Shown here piece after piece: positions 1 to 10,972 of a DNA stretch of 34,888 nt. Location: contig JADGJH010000021.1 in NCBI GenBank assembly GCA_027596945.1, forward strand, positions 1-34,888, given 5' to 3'. This DNA is from Physocladia obscura. Taxonomy: Eukaryota > Chytridiomycota > Chytridiomycetes > Chytridiales > Chytriomycetaceae. How positions within the stretch are numbered: the stretch's first letter is position 1; every line of letters starts with the position of its first letter. The notes beneath the pieces were generated by a model. That model was not told where the DNA came from. It ran no database searches and worked only from the letters and a program-made list of their open reading frames with translations. A program made the translations under genes and the position numbers.

Positions 1-449
1 TCTGGGACAAACTGCCTGTCCCACCAGGACAAAGACATTTTGTCTTTTTCATTTGTCCCAGTTTTGGAAGTCTTCCAATGTATTGAAACAAATGAGAATT
101 TGTTATATTGCATTATTGACACTCTGTGAGTGTGAATATGATATTGTTTTATTGTAATAATGGTCATGGTCAATTAGTTGACATTGGAGCAAAATAAAGT
201 AGATTATAAATAGCAAATTATAAATGTAAATGTATATTTATAGCATTCATTGTGTGTTTCAACATAAAGCTATTTTTATACTTTAACTTTATTGAAATAA
301 ACCAAGTCAAAAAATTTATTTCTTTTATATGAGAAGAAACAAATAAACCTTAAATTAATGAAGAAAGATTTATTTTGCACTACTTGTTTTATAATACATA
401 TCTCTCACCACAGAGTTGCATATACTTCAACAGTAGATGTCTTGGTTCC
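1..449. repeat. AT-rich flank with nested inverted repeats, possible transposon end
   Basis: No gene is seen here. The first 80 bases are full of inverted repeats: CTGGGACAAA at 2-11 pairs with TTTGTCCCAG at 52-61, GGGACA at 4-9 with TGTCCC at 17-22, and TTGGAAG at 64-70 with CTTCCAA at 72-78. Nested hairpins like these are common at the ends of Tc1/mariner-type elements, and the transposase relic beginning at 450 supports that reading. I could not find the matching opposite terminus, so the element boundary is inferred. The rest is A/T-rich and featureless. Confidence 0.4.
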
Positions 450-1240
450 TCAATGTAATGCTGTGGAATATTGAACAAAATTCATTGTTCTGAAAACTGA
501 TAAGGGATTTTGCAATGGCCAATGCACACTTTTTGAGAAATGGTGCACCCTCTTGATAGTTTTTGCAAAGAACATTTCAATTGGATTCAAGAATTGGCAA
601 TATGCAGGAAGAAAATAGGAATAATTCCTGCAGAGTGCAAATCCATGATTAACTGTGAATATTGGTGGATCCTCCATATAGAATTACATCCAGGATACAT
701 TTATATTTTCCCACTTTTGACTGCAAATTGCAAACAACACTCTGCAAATTTGGCTAGCATGTAAGTTCCTTCAGTTTTGAATGCTTCTTGAAGACTGTTA
801 CAGTTAATAAACATTAGCATGGAGATCCAAGGAAGCAATTTGTATTCACCACAAAGAAACAACTTTTCTCCTTTGAGTGCATACCCTTGTCTTCACAGCA
901 TTTGACAATTGTCAAACAATATTTTGACTAAGAATATAATATTGTACATTCTAATCAATTTTGAATTAAGCTCCCATGTAAATTTCATTATGTCATTGTA
1001 TTTAATATGATTTGCAATTTGCTCCAAAACCTTCCAACTGAATCTCTCTTTCTTTAAGATTTGCCATACATACAACTTGCTGATTGACTGACAAAATTGT
1101 TTCTTGAATGCTTCCTGTGCTTCATCCAAAAAAGAGTGCAGTTGGTCAATAAAGAAATTAATTAACCATAATACAGTGAAGTGATGCAAACTTCTTATTG
1201 ATAACCACTTGTTTCTTGTGCCACAATGTACTATTATCAT
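450..1240 (-). pseudogene. Tc1/mariner-IS630-type transposase relic
   Basis: This is a decayed DDE transposase on the minus strand, broken by stops and frameshifts. Reading from 1240 downwards, a helix-turn-helix-like block (around VWQILKKERFSWK) is followed by YNIIFLVKILFDN. That corresponds to the family's first catalytic strand, normally written FLDE.SFDNR, so the first Asp is lost. A stretch containing RQGYALKGEK and EAFKTEGT follows in another frame. The region where the second catalytic Asp (LDGA.IH) should sit reads GSTNIH, so that Asp is lost too. The end reads LPAYCQFLNPIEMFF, which keeps the third catalytic Glu in the NPIE motif. Two of three catalytic residues are therefore gone and the element cannot be autonomous. 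The block order is typical of the DDE_3 superfamily. I am confident of the family and less so of the exact ends. Confidence 0.8.
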
Positions 1241-1977
1241 GATGTTTGAACAGATTTGCTATAAATCAAACTGATCTGGCTCTTGGACATTGATGGAAAT
1301 AATAATTGAACAGAACATGTGCTCTCATGTTCCCTGATGCTATGATGTTTGGGTGTGGAGAACTTCAATTTTTTTTCACACACTATCTTCAAATTTCCTC
1401 ACAAATTGAACATGTTCCAGAAAAACATCAATGCCATTTCAAATAATTTCCAAATTGTCCAGAAAATAGTAAATTTATCTAAAGAAACAATGAATTTCAA
1501 AGTATTTTTAGAATTTTTAACAGGGACAGCATCAAGAGACTAGAATGCTTGATTTTTTAACCAATTATGCGAGAACGTCCATGCATATAATTAAACAAGT
1601 TGAAGAGATACTAGCATCTAAATACCATTCAAAAACATTCAGAATTTTTTGTGTGAAACTTTCTGAAATGGGCATTAGCAGAATAAGACAGTGCATTGTG
1701 CTACTCCACGAACAATGATGCTATTCACTATGTTCAGTGCTGCTATTATATCTGAAATATTTCATGCTATAATCTCCTTATTTAAAAACTCAAGTGCTTC
1801 AGGAACAGCAAAAGCCCGTATACTAAGAGTCAAGGCGGTTTGACATAAAGCAAGCATAAGCCATTTCACAACTTAAAAAATTTTCTCCTTTTTCACTTTT
1901 TAATGGTGAAAATTCAAAAGTTACAGCAGGTTGTACTATTTTTTTGTTTTACAGTACTCAAAGCAGGATGTAAAGAG

Positions 1978-2025
<48 letters not shown>

Positions 2026-2105
2026 AACAGAGAGAACAAGATAATAATAATTACACGAAAATGCATAAATAGTTTTACACACTTCTAATGTTTTTCAACA
2101 AATAA
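1241..2105. other. AT-rich intergenic region
   Basis: I see no supported gene. The part next to 1240 may hold the decayed amino-terminal end of the transposase relic, but no conserved motif is legible. The only distinct structure is the (GA)n microsatellite near 2 kb. The Argonaute gene ends at 2106 on the minus strand, so 2000-2105 is probably its 3' untranslated region. No AATAAA signal is obvious there. Confidence 0.5.
1983..2019. repeat. (GA)n microsatellite
   Basis: An uninterrupted AG dinucleotide run of about 18 units, followed by imperfect GA-rich sequence to about 2040. It lies roughly 90 bp beyond the stop codon of the Argonaute gene, so it may be transcribed as a CT tract in that 3' untranslated region. 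Confidence 0.95.
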
Positions 2106-5100
2106 TCATGTGAAGAACATCGTTCCTTGCAACCGTGGGGTAACTTGTGGCAGTTCACGAGCTCTTCCAAGATTAATTCTCGGGGTACCTGGAGAAACAT
2201 TCAACACAAAAAGCTCAAATACTTGAAATATGACTGACCCAATTGCGTTCCTGACGACAAATTATTAAAAGAAGTGGCAAGTCTGCTTTGCGAACCTGTA
2301 CCGTGCAGTCCAGAATTTGACAATGATGGAGAATTCAATGGATACAAATTCTCAAGATTTGAAGAAGGGGCCTGACTTGAGAAACTTCTTCCAAACATTC
2401 CAACTCCTTGCTGAGACTGTTGGTTTCCCCCCCACGGCATTTGAAATGATTCCATTGCTGGACTGGAAGAGGTATAATTATTTTGCCAATAATGTGGCGC
2501 ACCGCTTTGTGCGGATACATAGCATCTTGCCCTTGCAGCAACAAGATGAGCATAATAAGCTGGTGGAACAATGCTAACAGCTCTTGTGCTACGGGCAAAG
2601 TTATAGCATAATCTGTATGTGATTTCTTGCAATGTATCTGCCTTGAACTTGTTTCCATCGAATAAAACATGATAATGCGCGGCTTTACTGGTTCCCTGCA
2701 TGCCAGGATGAGAATTCAAATAAAAGTCAAACTCAAATGGGTGGGTAACACCTAGAAAGAAAATCAGTAAACGTTATTGCGAACAAATAAATAGTTTCCC
2801 AACCAGAATCTACGACAGTTCCGGCCAAAATATTGCCCTTGGAATCCGATTCACCAGTTTCCATCCTCACTGGAAAGAATCTGGCGTGGTGTCTCTTGTT
2901 AACTACCGTAAAAGTCAACATAGCGTTTCCTATTCCCAGAACAGCGCATGCTCTACGAACTGCTGAAACTTCATCTATCATCACATCTCCTAATTGTGCT
3001 TCAGTTACACCGTCTCTGTAAAAGAGAATTCTGACAGGATAGCATCCATTTCGAATCCGGAATTGCTCAAATATTTCACGCGTCATACCTTCCAAATCAA
3101 TAATAATTTCGCGTCGGGTATTTTGCATTCGAACAGATGACCGATATTCACAGAACTTTTGATCAATAGTTCCGACAACTGCCGCAATCGAACTTGGATC
3201 TGTGGAGCTATATTGTGGATGAGTAACATCTGCGCCCATAATAATAGTTGGTAGACTGGAAATTCCCAATCCTCCAAGTTCGTGAACTGGGTCGACATAA
3301 GAATTTATGCCACCTAATTTGGCGTTAATTTTGAGTGCCAAATTTGGCGCGTACGATGGTTTCGTTGTGTGAACATGCTTGCCAATTACACATTGCGTCA
3401 TCAAGCCAATATCAGTTTCCGCAATTTTTTTAACTTGTTCATAAACCTGTTGACAAAAAAGATGACCCATTAGGATACCAAAAAAAAAAAAAAAAGACAG
3501 ACTCACAGTATTTTTTTGTGCCAAAATGCATATCACTAATTGTGCAGTACCTTCTGCATTCGATTCATTTGCAGTTCCAGCAGCTGACATGTTATTTGTC
3601 GGCATTGCTACTGAAGGGTATCCAACCATTCCACCAAATCCAATGTTTCCTGAGAACATCCCCGATCCCATTCCCGAATCACTGTTAACCAAATCATCAA
3701 AATCCCACATGCTGCCATCGTTAAAGCTAAAAGTAGAATGCAAATTCTCAGGTATTCTTAGTGCCTTTTCATTTGCGAGTCTCAAAGTTGCTTCAATGGT
3801 ATCATTGTTCATTCGCATTCCATGTGCAGGCATTGGAGCATAGACAACAATATCAGCAATATTTCGGTTATTTATCGTCATTCCAAGCCCAACACACGCC
3901 TTTAAAATGCTATCAATAAATAAAGATATGGTTTGTAAGGGGAAGTTGCTTGGGTCTGCAAACACTGCCACCCCCCACGTTCGAAGTATTGCTGGTTCAG
4001 CGAGTGTAATATTGCGACCTATGCGCCAAGTACCATCAGAAGGAGTAATAACGTGGCGCCAGTCTGTGTTGGCATTGTTGCTTGTACCAAAAGTTAAAGG
4101 AGGAGCAGTAAGAATTCTTCCATCGATAACAGACATTTTTGAAGCTATTTGAACGCCCCATGAGTTTAAGATTGGATCTCCACCAATCCCAACACCGTGC
4201 AATTGCCTATTTACACGGATTAATCTATTTCAAAATGAGTACTACAACATATCCTCACCTCATTCCATCAGAAACTCTTTCCTTTCTAAATTCGGGCAAT
4301 ACAGCAGTCAATTTTACGATATCAGCTAGCTGCTGGTCATTAAGTTTTCCAATATGCCGCTGATTTTTTCGCACAAAACACAGTTCCATTGGCAACACGA
4401 CATCATTTTTTGATCCGCATACTATACACGGAAGCCACGGATATTGCAAAACAATGCCATACTTTTCCGCAAAATACGTAATCACCGGGATAATCTGTTT
4501 GACTCGACCTTCTCCTGTTCCAGTTACAATCAACGTCTGTGCACAAGGTTTATCAAAGACCCCTTTAATTTTGTACCGTTTACGACCCGTTGCGCGGTAC
4601 AAAATTTCGATTGTAACATCACGTAGAAAGCGCTCGAGCTTCTTACGTTCATGTGAATCGTTAAGATGTGGCCGCGCCAACTCAATATGCGGTCTGTTGA
4701 AATACTTGGCAATGGTGTCAATCAATGATCCTATTTTTATTAATTTATTTATCCTTTTACTTAACGACAATGATTGTGTACCTTACCTGCAACATAAAAT
4801 GACGATGCAGAAACATCCAAATTCAGCTTAATTTGACGAAAAGACGGCTTCACGCTTTGATACCATCCTTGATGAACTGTTAAGGCGTTCGCAATTGCAG
4901 TGTTTTGAACGTCACTATAGAAAGATCCCCCACCCCGTCCAATTGCGGTGAACTTCAATGATGGCCTTTGGCGAAGCAAAACTTCAAGAACATGAATAGC
5001 ATCTCTCGGTAATTCGTTTGTTTGCAAAATTCCTGCGTTATATTCGTTTAATTTCGACATTTGAATTTCAGCAACCTTTCGGATTCGAACAAGGAATTTT

Positions 5101-6496
5101 TGAGTTCTGCCTCGAAGTTGTTTATCAGTAAATCACAAACGTGGATTCTGGTTTTTCACCTCCTCCGCATAAAATCTTCATCGACAAGCTCTACTTGGGC
5201 AGAAATTTCGTCGTTTATAAACGGCATCCGTGATGGCGAATACACTGCCGTTTTTTGTGAAGTCAGAAGTATGGTTATTGGAAATCACAATTATTCAGGT
5301 TACTAACAAGTTCGCGACCCATCATAAATAGCATTCCACTCAAATCTTGCCAATTCGCTATAGCTCATATTGCCAATACCAGCTGTTCCAATTTCGCGGC
5401 ATTTTAACAATAATGCATCTCGAAAAGCGTCAATTACACGTCGATTGACTTTTGTTACAGTCTCTGGCGCAATTCTGACATCATATTGCCAGATGTATAA
5501 ATCCGCAGGTATATAGAGACCATAAAAGTTTGTTAGAATGTGAATTGGAATTCCAGATTCGCCAAAATTTGGCTTTTTTGGACGTCCTACGGGCTCTGAC
5601 ATTGAAGAAGACAGAGAAATAATCGGAGGAGTGGTAGGATAAGATCGAGAGTACAATTGTGGGCTCGAAGGGGCGGTGGCAGAGAGACTAAGCGATGAAG
5701 ATGATGAAGTCATACGCACTGTCGGTAAAAAAGGCGATGCGCTCAAAGAGGATGGAGAATTCAGTGATAAAGATTTCAGGCCTTCTAAAAAAGAGGCCGA
5801 GCGCACTAAAGAATGAGAATGCGAGATACGTGGAGGAGCAGGTGGCGGCAGTTGCTGAAACGTTTTTGGCGAATTAAGGGTGGTTGGAAGAGAATTCAGC
5901 CTGTCGCGTGCCGCATTTTGATTTGAAGCTGGATAAATCGGCGGATAAGTTTGTTGGCGAAGGGTTGATTGTTGAGGGGCAGCATTTTGGAGGAAGTTTT
6001 TTGAATTCAGAATTTTTGAATGTTGGTGCTGATTGGTATAAGATGCAGCATTAAAGTCGAATACTCCTAATTAAGGCAGAATTATGAGCTGCAATCAATC
6101 AAAATACTTTTGCGAACGTATATATAGGATACCTTCTCGTTCGTCATTGCGTAGATTAATTGCATGCTTGGCATTGTTTGGCAACAAAACATTACCAGCA
6201 CGGGTTGTATTATCAGGCTGAAACGGCACTGGCGACTCCAAATTCCTAGGCGAATCCGTTGCAGGGGTCCATTCGCGCGCGAGAGGATTCAGTCCGCCAG
6301 CCGCAGGAGCATTGCTCATTACGGAGTTTGTATTGACAATTAACTGATTGGATTTGGCGCTGGTGGTTTTTGAAATCGCGCGCGTGCCGGCGACAGCGGA
6401 ATCGAGCGTTGCATCGACTTCAGGATTTGGTGCTGCCGTTGCCGCTGGCGTTGCTTTGACTGGCGGCTGTTGTGTCGAATCTTCGGCACTCAGCAT
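2106..6496 (-). CDS. AGO: Argonaute (eukaryotic AGO clade), nine exons, slicer-competent
   Basis: Guide-RNA-binding endonuclease of RNA silencing. The exons I infer are 6133-6496, 5308-6066, 5160-5244, 4787-5106, 4259-4730, 3507-4206, 2804-3446, 2239-2751 and 2106-2188. All introns are GT-AG, 50-66 bp, and the phases agree, giving 1312 residues. The ATG at 6496 is the first in-frame ATG of exon 1. A Q/P/S/T-rich tail of about 280 residues precedes ArgoN (near [14 protein letters not shown]). PAZ follows at about 508-640, then MID and PIWI. The catalytic tetrad is complete: D973 (GADVTHPQ), E1013 (RREIIIDL), D1045 (FYRDGV) and H1183 (YYAHLV). The guide 5'-phosphate pocket residues Y902, K906, Q918 and K943 keep the spacing of human AGO2 Y529, K533, Q545 and K570. 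The last exon supplies the usual carboxyl end (LQGTMFFT). The protein is longer than the usual 850-1000 residues because of the tail and a MID insertion. Prediction by stopping at the in-frame stop near 2201 would miss the last exon. Confidence 0.93.
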
Positions 6497-8149
6497 CGTT
6501 TCCCCTCTCGAATTTTTGTCCGTTTGGTATAAATGAAAATATTCGCATAAAGAAGAATAACACACAAACAGATATTAGCAGAGAAAAATGGTCTGAGGAA
6601 CAAATCTTGAAAATCTCAAAAATTTTGGAACAATTGTAATAATTATGGGGCTTTGTGAATCTGCAAACTGAGTTCTGAGGATCGTAACCGGGTGCATGTT
6701 AGTATTAAGATATTGATTGAATACCACCGCAAAGCTGAACGTATTTCTACAAAGTTTGAGGCCATAGAGACATCCCTTTAAGTGCTGCTAACAGGGAAGC
6801 TTTACGGTCTTTTCAATATTGTCCCTTCATGCCAAACCGCTGACAAACGCAGAAATTAACCTGACATGATGTGTGTTCTGGTTTGTCAAATCTTCATCAA
6901 TATAATAATTGATTGAGTTTGAAGGATTTTCAAGGTAATGAAAACTCTTGAAATTCCATATCATCGGACAGAGTATGGCAATTGAAACAGTTGTCGCAGC
7001 AAATGGTATTCTCCGGCTATCCATATCTTTCGACGATGCAATAAAAGCACATTGTGCTGTTTGATCGCTGGTGAAGCAATTTACCTCTGAATCTAGAGAA
7101 ATCAGAACTTGGAACGTCATTGGAGTCGATAATTGCAATTCACTTCTGCAACTGATTCAAATCAATTTAAAGATTGTCTATTCAATAATATTCAAATAGC
7201 ATTGACAGAATGCTTTACTTCAACTATGTTCCAATAACGTAGGACATTTTTAGAATACCAAAAAAAAACCCGAACTTTGAATATCATTCTTTTAAAGTCA
7301 CATTTGAGATAGAGGGCAGAAATTTACTTCTTGCTATAACTGCTTGCATTGATAGGTCTAAATACAGTTTATAGATTATCTGAATACATGAGAGTGATAT
7401 CTTCAGGTCTGCCATGACGTAGATTTTATGCCTTGCTGCAAGAGTGGTTAAAAACGGCAAGTATGGCCACCACACTTTGATAATGTAAAATGCATTGTTT
7501 TTACCATTTTTTGCCATCTCGATCACGGTTTTTTGCAAATTTGAAAACTATGAAACAAATTTTTAGTGTGAATTTTGCTCGCTTACAAAAATTTATGATT
7601 AGTCATAAAATGGAATGATTATTCCAAAATGCTTTACTTTTATGCTCTTGATTTATTCCAGCTTTAAAATTGCAGAATTGATGAAGCTAAAAATAAATTT
7701 TCAATGGTTACTGTTTGTGCTCTGGAGTAAAATATTTTACTTAATCTGTTTAATCCAATTTTGGAAGTGTTTCAATGTAATTATACTTACAAGATATTTT
7801 TATGCGTTTACAAATATCTTGAAAGAAAATACAGATTAAAAAACCTGTGATGACCTTTTAAAAACTGTTAAACAATTTTCAGCAATATATTGACAGCAAA
7901 AGAGCAAAAAAATATTTAATTCTTCATACTAAAGCAAAACATGACCCCAATGAAAGAAAGAAGAAAAAAAAAGAAAAAAGATTACCCAGAAAATTACAAC
8001 CCCCAATATGGATTAACAAAGAGAACCCCAAACAAAAACAAAACAAAGGTGATACATAAACGCCAGCCCAAGCTTCAAAATGCAATTATATGAAGGAAAA
8101 AATCGAAGCCATCCGCAACCGCTGACCATTCACTCCAACATCCCGCTTC
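6497..8149. other. Intergenic region between Argonaute and zinc-finger gene
   Basis: The part next to 6496 should hold the Argonaute promoter and 5' untranslated region; no TATA box is obvious. Two minus-strand open stretches, at about 6827-7138 and 7284-7538, match no family I recognise and are separated by stops. They could be remnants of a decayed gene. The copy of TTTTGGAAG followed by TTTCAATGTA near 7758 resembles sequence at 63-85, a weak hint of shared repeat ancestry. The 7850-8149 stretch is A-rich and is probably the 3' region of the gene ending at 8150. Confidence 0.4.
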
Positions 8150-9748
8150 TTAAAATCTATCAGCAACTCTGTCACTAATACCACAGGCAACACAACTTGT
8201 TCTTCTTGCGAAATTATGGAACCGGCAAGCACTGTTTGGGCAAATCCAGTCTCCGGGCTTCAACGGATCTTTACTCTTGATACCCTTCATGACTAGAGCA
8301 GGAATAATCCCTGATCCCACTGGTGCAGACGCGATAATAGACGAAATCGATGTCTCCATGCAGTTGCCGTTATTACGCGGATACATAGGATTGAGACTCG
8401 ACGAACGAGACTGAGGAGTCGCGTGCGGTGGAGATGGCGCCGGAGAGTGGATCAGAGATGGGTGTGACGGAGAAGAATTTTTTCTTAACAAGTGGTAAGG
8501 AAACGTGGTTTGAGAGTGTGTGTTTGGCCAGAAATTTTGGTGTTGGAAGGTGCGATCTGGAGAAATAGCACTGCGGGGGGTGTTTTGGAGCACGGAGGCA
8601 GATTCTAGAGTATGAACTGGCGTGAAAAACATTGGCGAAAGCCCGTTTGAAGACGTTGGTGACAAAGATTTTGGTTGGTCTTTTGACGATGGAAACTCAA
8701 ATGAGGAAGGAGAGTATCTGAGAGGCTCAAAATCAGGGATTTTCGGAGTTTGCGCCAGAATTGAGGGAGATTCAACTGGCAGGTACAACAATCCTCCAGG
8801 ATCCATTGTTTGGACTCCAGTTACTTTTGGAATCCATGGTATTTGATTAGATCTTCCAGAATTTGCGGGTGAAAACAGTGACGGATTGCTTGTAGACGGA
8901 CGCAAAGGATCATCACAGTAAAAATGCGATATCGATGTGGCTTCGACGTCTAATGAATGTTTGCGTGATACACCATAAAAGCCCGAATCAGATGCTCCGT
9001 CACTGTCGTAATTGAAAAAGCTCGGTGTTTGTGAAAATCTTTTCTCTACAGTTTGAGAAATTGCCGGCTCGACGACACCAAAATTATACACAGGATTCAC
9101 AAGCTGGTCCATAACACCGATCTGTTTATCCACGTTGTGATCAGTAACGATTTCACGCACAGAAGACTGCTTGCTGTCAATGTCCAAGTCGTCAATCCAA
9201 GATGTGAAAGAATTGAACCATTCTGGTCTTTCATTGTCTTCTAAACCCTATGTTTTGTTTAAATATATATATGAGTCACTAACAAGAAGTTTGAAAGCCA
9301 CCGGGCAATATTACAAACGAACCAAATATTCGCCAGCTTTGTTTGAATCAGAAACCACGTGCGGAGAGTTTTTCAAACCCAAAAAAACAGTTTCGCTTGA
9401 AACCAGATCAGACGGCAGCAACGACAATGCTGCCAGAGCAGGAACAACATTGGAATCACTTCCGGCCGTGAATGGAGACTCTGCGGGAAGAGTTGTTGTC
9501 ATCGATGAGCCGTTGGGAGATAAGAATGGTTCGTTTTGATTCACAGATTGCAAATCCAATGCGTTTAAAAGCGGTACATGCGTAACGTAAAGAGCAGTGG
9601 AGTTTAAGGTCGTTTCGCTTTCACTTTCGGAGATTTCGGCCTGGGGACAAGAGATTGGTAATTGCGAAGTTGCTGTCCCAGCTGATGAAAGTGACAACGA
9701 AGAAGTGGCTGATTTGGGCGTTGCCGTTGCGGTTGTTTTCATTGGCAT
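8150..9748 (-). CDS. Ser/Pro-rich protein with C-terminal RanBP2-type zinc finger
   Basis: A probable nucleic-acid- or protein-binding factor. Two exons are inferred: 9323-9748 (142 codons) and 8150-9247, joined in phase 0 across a 75-bp intron whose donor (GTTCGT) is non-ideal. The predicted product is 507 residues. Most of it is low-complexity Ser/Pro/Thr-rich and is probably disordered. The only recognisable domain is at the extreme carboxyl end: GDWICPNSACRFHNFARR followed by a CVACG knuckle. This has the C-x4-C-x10-C-x2-C pattern of RanBP2-type zinc ribbons, with cysteines at 478, 483, 494 and 497. The NFARR core is the variant seen in single-stranded-RNA-binding members (ZRANB2 and FUS/TAF15 groups); RNA binding here is inference. 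An out-of-frame upstream ATG overlaps the start. The carboxyl exon is secure; the intron join is moderately secure. Confidence 0.75.
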
Positions 9749-10392
9749 TGTGGCATATGTTTTTGGTCAATAATCTGCGTAAACAAAAGCAGCGGTTATG
9801 TTAACAGGTGAAGTTTTGGTTTGTTTGTAAATCTCGAACAAGGAAACCGGAACGTGATTGCAATGCAAAGCCGGAATTCTGGCCAATTTGTTTTTGCGAT
9901 CATGCTCGCAAAAGTAAACTCCTTCATATGCTGTGAATTCCGATTGAAGTGCTGAATTCTCTCGTCAAAAACTCACCTTTGATTTTTCCAGAAAGTTCCC
10001 AATGAAATATTATCTTTACAGTTACACTACATCAAAAATTTTCAATAATGCCTGATTCTGGATTAATTTGACGCCATTCACTTTCAAAGTGAAAGTTGTT
10101 ACCACTGTTTTTCATTTTCTTCTTTCTAATAAAAATACACCTTTGTTTTTACACAGCTTCAAATTTGAACAAAGTTCACCCCAATGTACTTTTTGGCAAT
10201 GTCGAAATTCTGGTATGTTGATTGACACTTGAATTTCTGAAGTGAACCAATTTTTTCTCTTTACTTCAATGTTCAAAGTTTAATTTAAAGATAAAAATAT
10301 TTTAATTGATTGATGTATCTGATTCAAGCCAGCTCTTTTTGAAATTGAGATATTTAGTTGTTTTTTTTTTTTAATTTCGATTTTTAGCCCCA

Positions 10393-10455
10393 GAACTTTT
10401 TGTTTGTTCAGAACATCTGAAAATCAAAAGAAAAAAAAACCAATTGTACATTGAA
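10393..10455. repeat. Dispersed repeat, copy A (partner at 28507)
   Basis: This stretch runs from GAACTTTTTG through TTCAGAACAT, then GAAAATCAAAAGAAAAAAAA, then AATTGTACATTGAA. The same ordered blocks recur at 28507-28574, about 18 kb away. Identity is near complete in the second half; the spacing in the middle differs by a few bases. No coding or terminal-repeat structure is evident. Confidence 0.75.
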
Positions 10456-10918
10456 GACTGCTTTTTTTTTTTTTTATTTTTTTTTGACTGCCCCGAGCTT
10501 GAATCCTTTTACGCTTTAGCAAACCATGATAGCAACTGCATGGTTTTCCTGTATTGGATGCTTGATTGGCGATACAATACTGACTATGGCATTTTACTGG
10601 GCGGCACTGTTCATTTTAATTCTATATTATTCTTTTATTCTTGTCTGGAAACATTTTTATTTTTTTTGAACTATAAATTTGGAACTAATGAATGAAAATA
10701 AAAAGAATCTTCTAAAAATTCAAATCTTTGGCTATTAAATTCACTTATTAGAGGCTCATTCCGTAACATCTGTTGTCTCCCGTGCTTGTTTATATAGCTT
10801 TTTCAAATAAAGCTAAATGATGTATCTCACGTCACCTGTGCTTTCAAGGACGTCTGGAACGACATCAACCAGAGTGTTCTCATTGCATGATAGTAGTCCA
10901 AATTGAAATATGAATATT

Positions 10919-10924
10919 TTTATT
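10919..10924 (-). terminator. Polyadenylation signal AATAAA of the GRAM-VASt gene
   Basis: AATAAA on the minus strand about 50 bp beyond the stop codon at 10973, a typical placement for a eukaryotic poly(A) signal. Confidence 0.5.
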
Positions 10925-10972
10925 AGACGCCAGAAGGCGAACATAATAAATGAGAAACAGGGATAACAACTT

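Larger units (their letters stand above)
9749..10972. other. Intergenic region with dispersed repeat
   Basis: The 9749-10000 part is the probable promoter and 5' untranslated region of the zinc-finger gene. The remainder is A/T-rich with T homopolymers near 10360 and 10465. A plus-strand open stretch at about 10444-10695 begins inside a dispersed repeat, is rich in Phe from poly-T, and matches nothing I recognise, so I do not call it a gene. The end of the region is the 3' untranslated region of the GRAM-VASt gene, with a minus-strand AATAAA at 10919-10924. Confidence 0.5.

Noticed and set aside
1983..2019. (GA)n tract as a functional GAGA-type element
   Set aside because: A plain dinucleotide microsatellite in a probable 3' region explains it without a regulatory role.
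5081..5100. GTTCGAATCC on the minus strand, a tRNA B-box look-alike
   Set aside because: It lies inside Argonaute exon 4 (codons for LVRIRKV), and no A box or acceptor stem is present nearby.
10444..10695. 83-codon plus-strand open frame
   Set aside because: It starts inside a dispersed repeat, is inflated by poly-T (Phe runs), and matches nothing.
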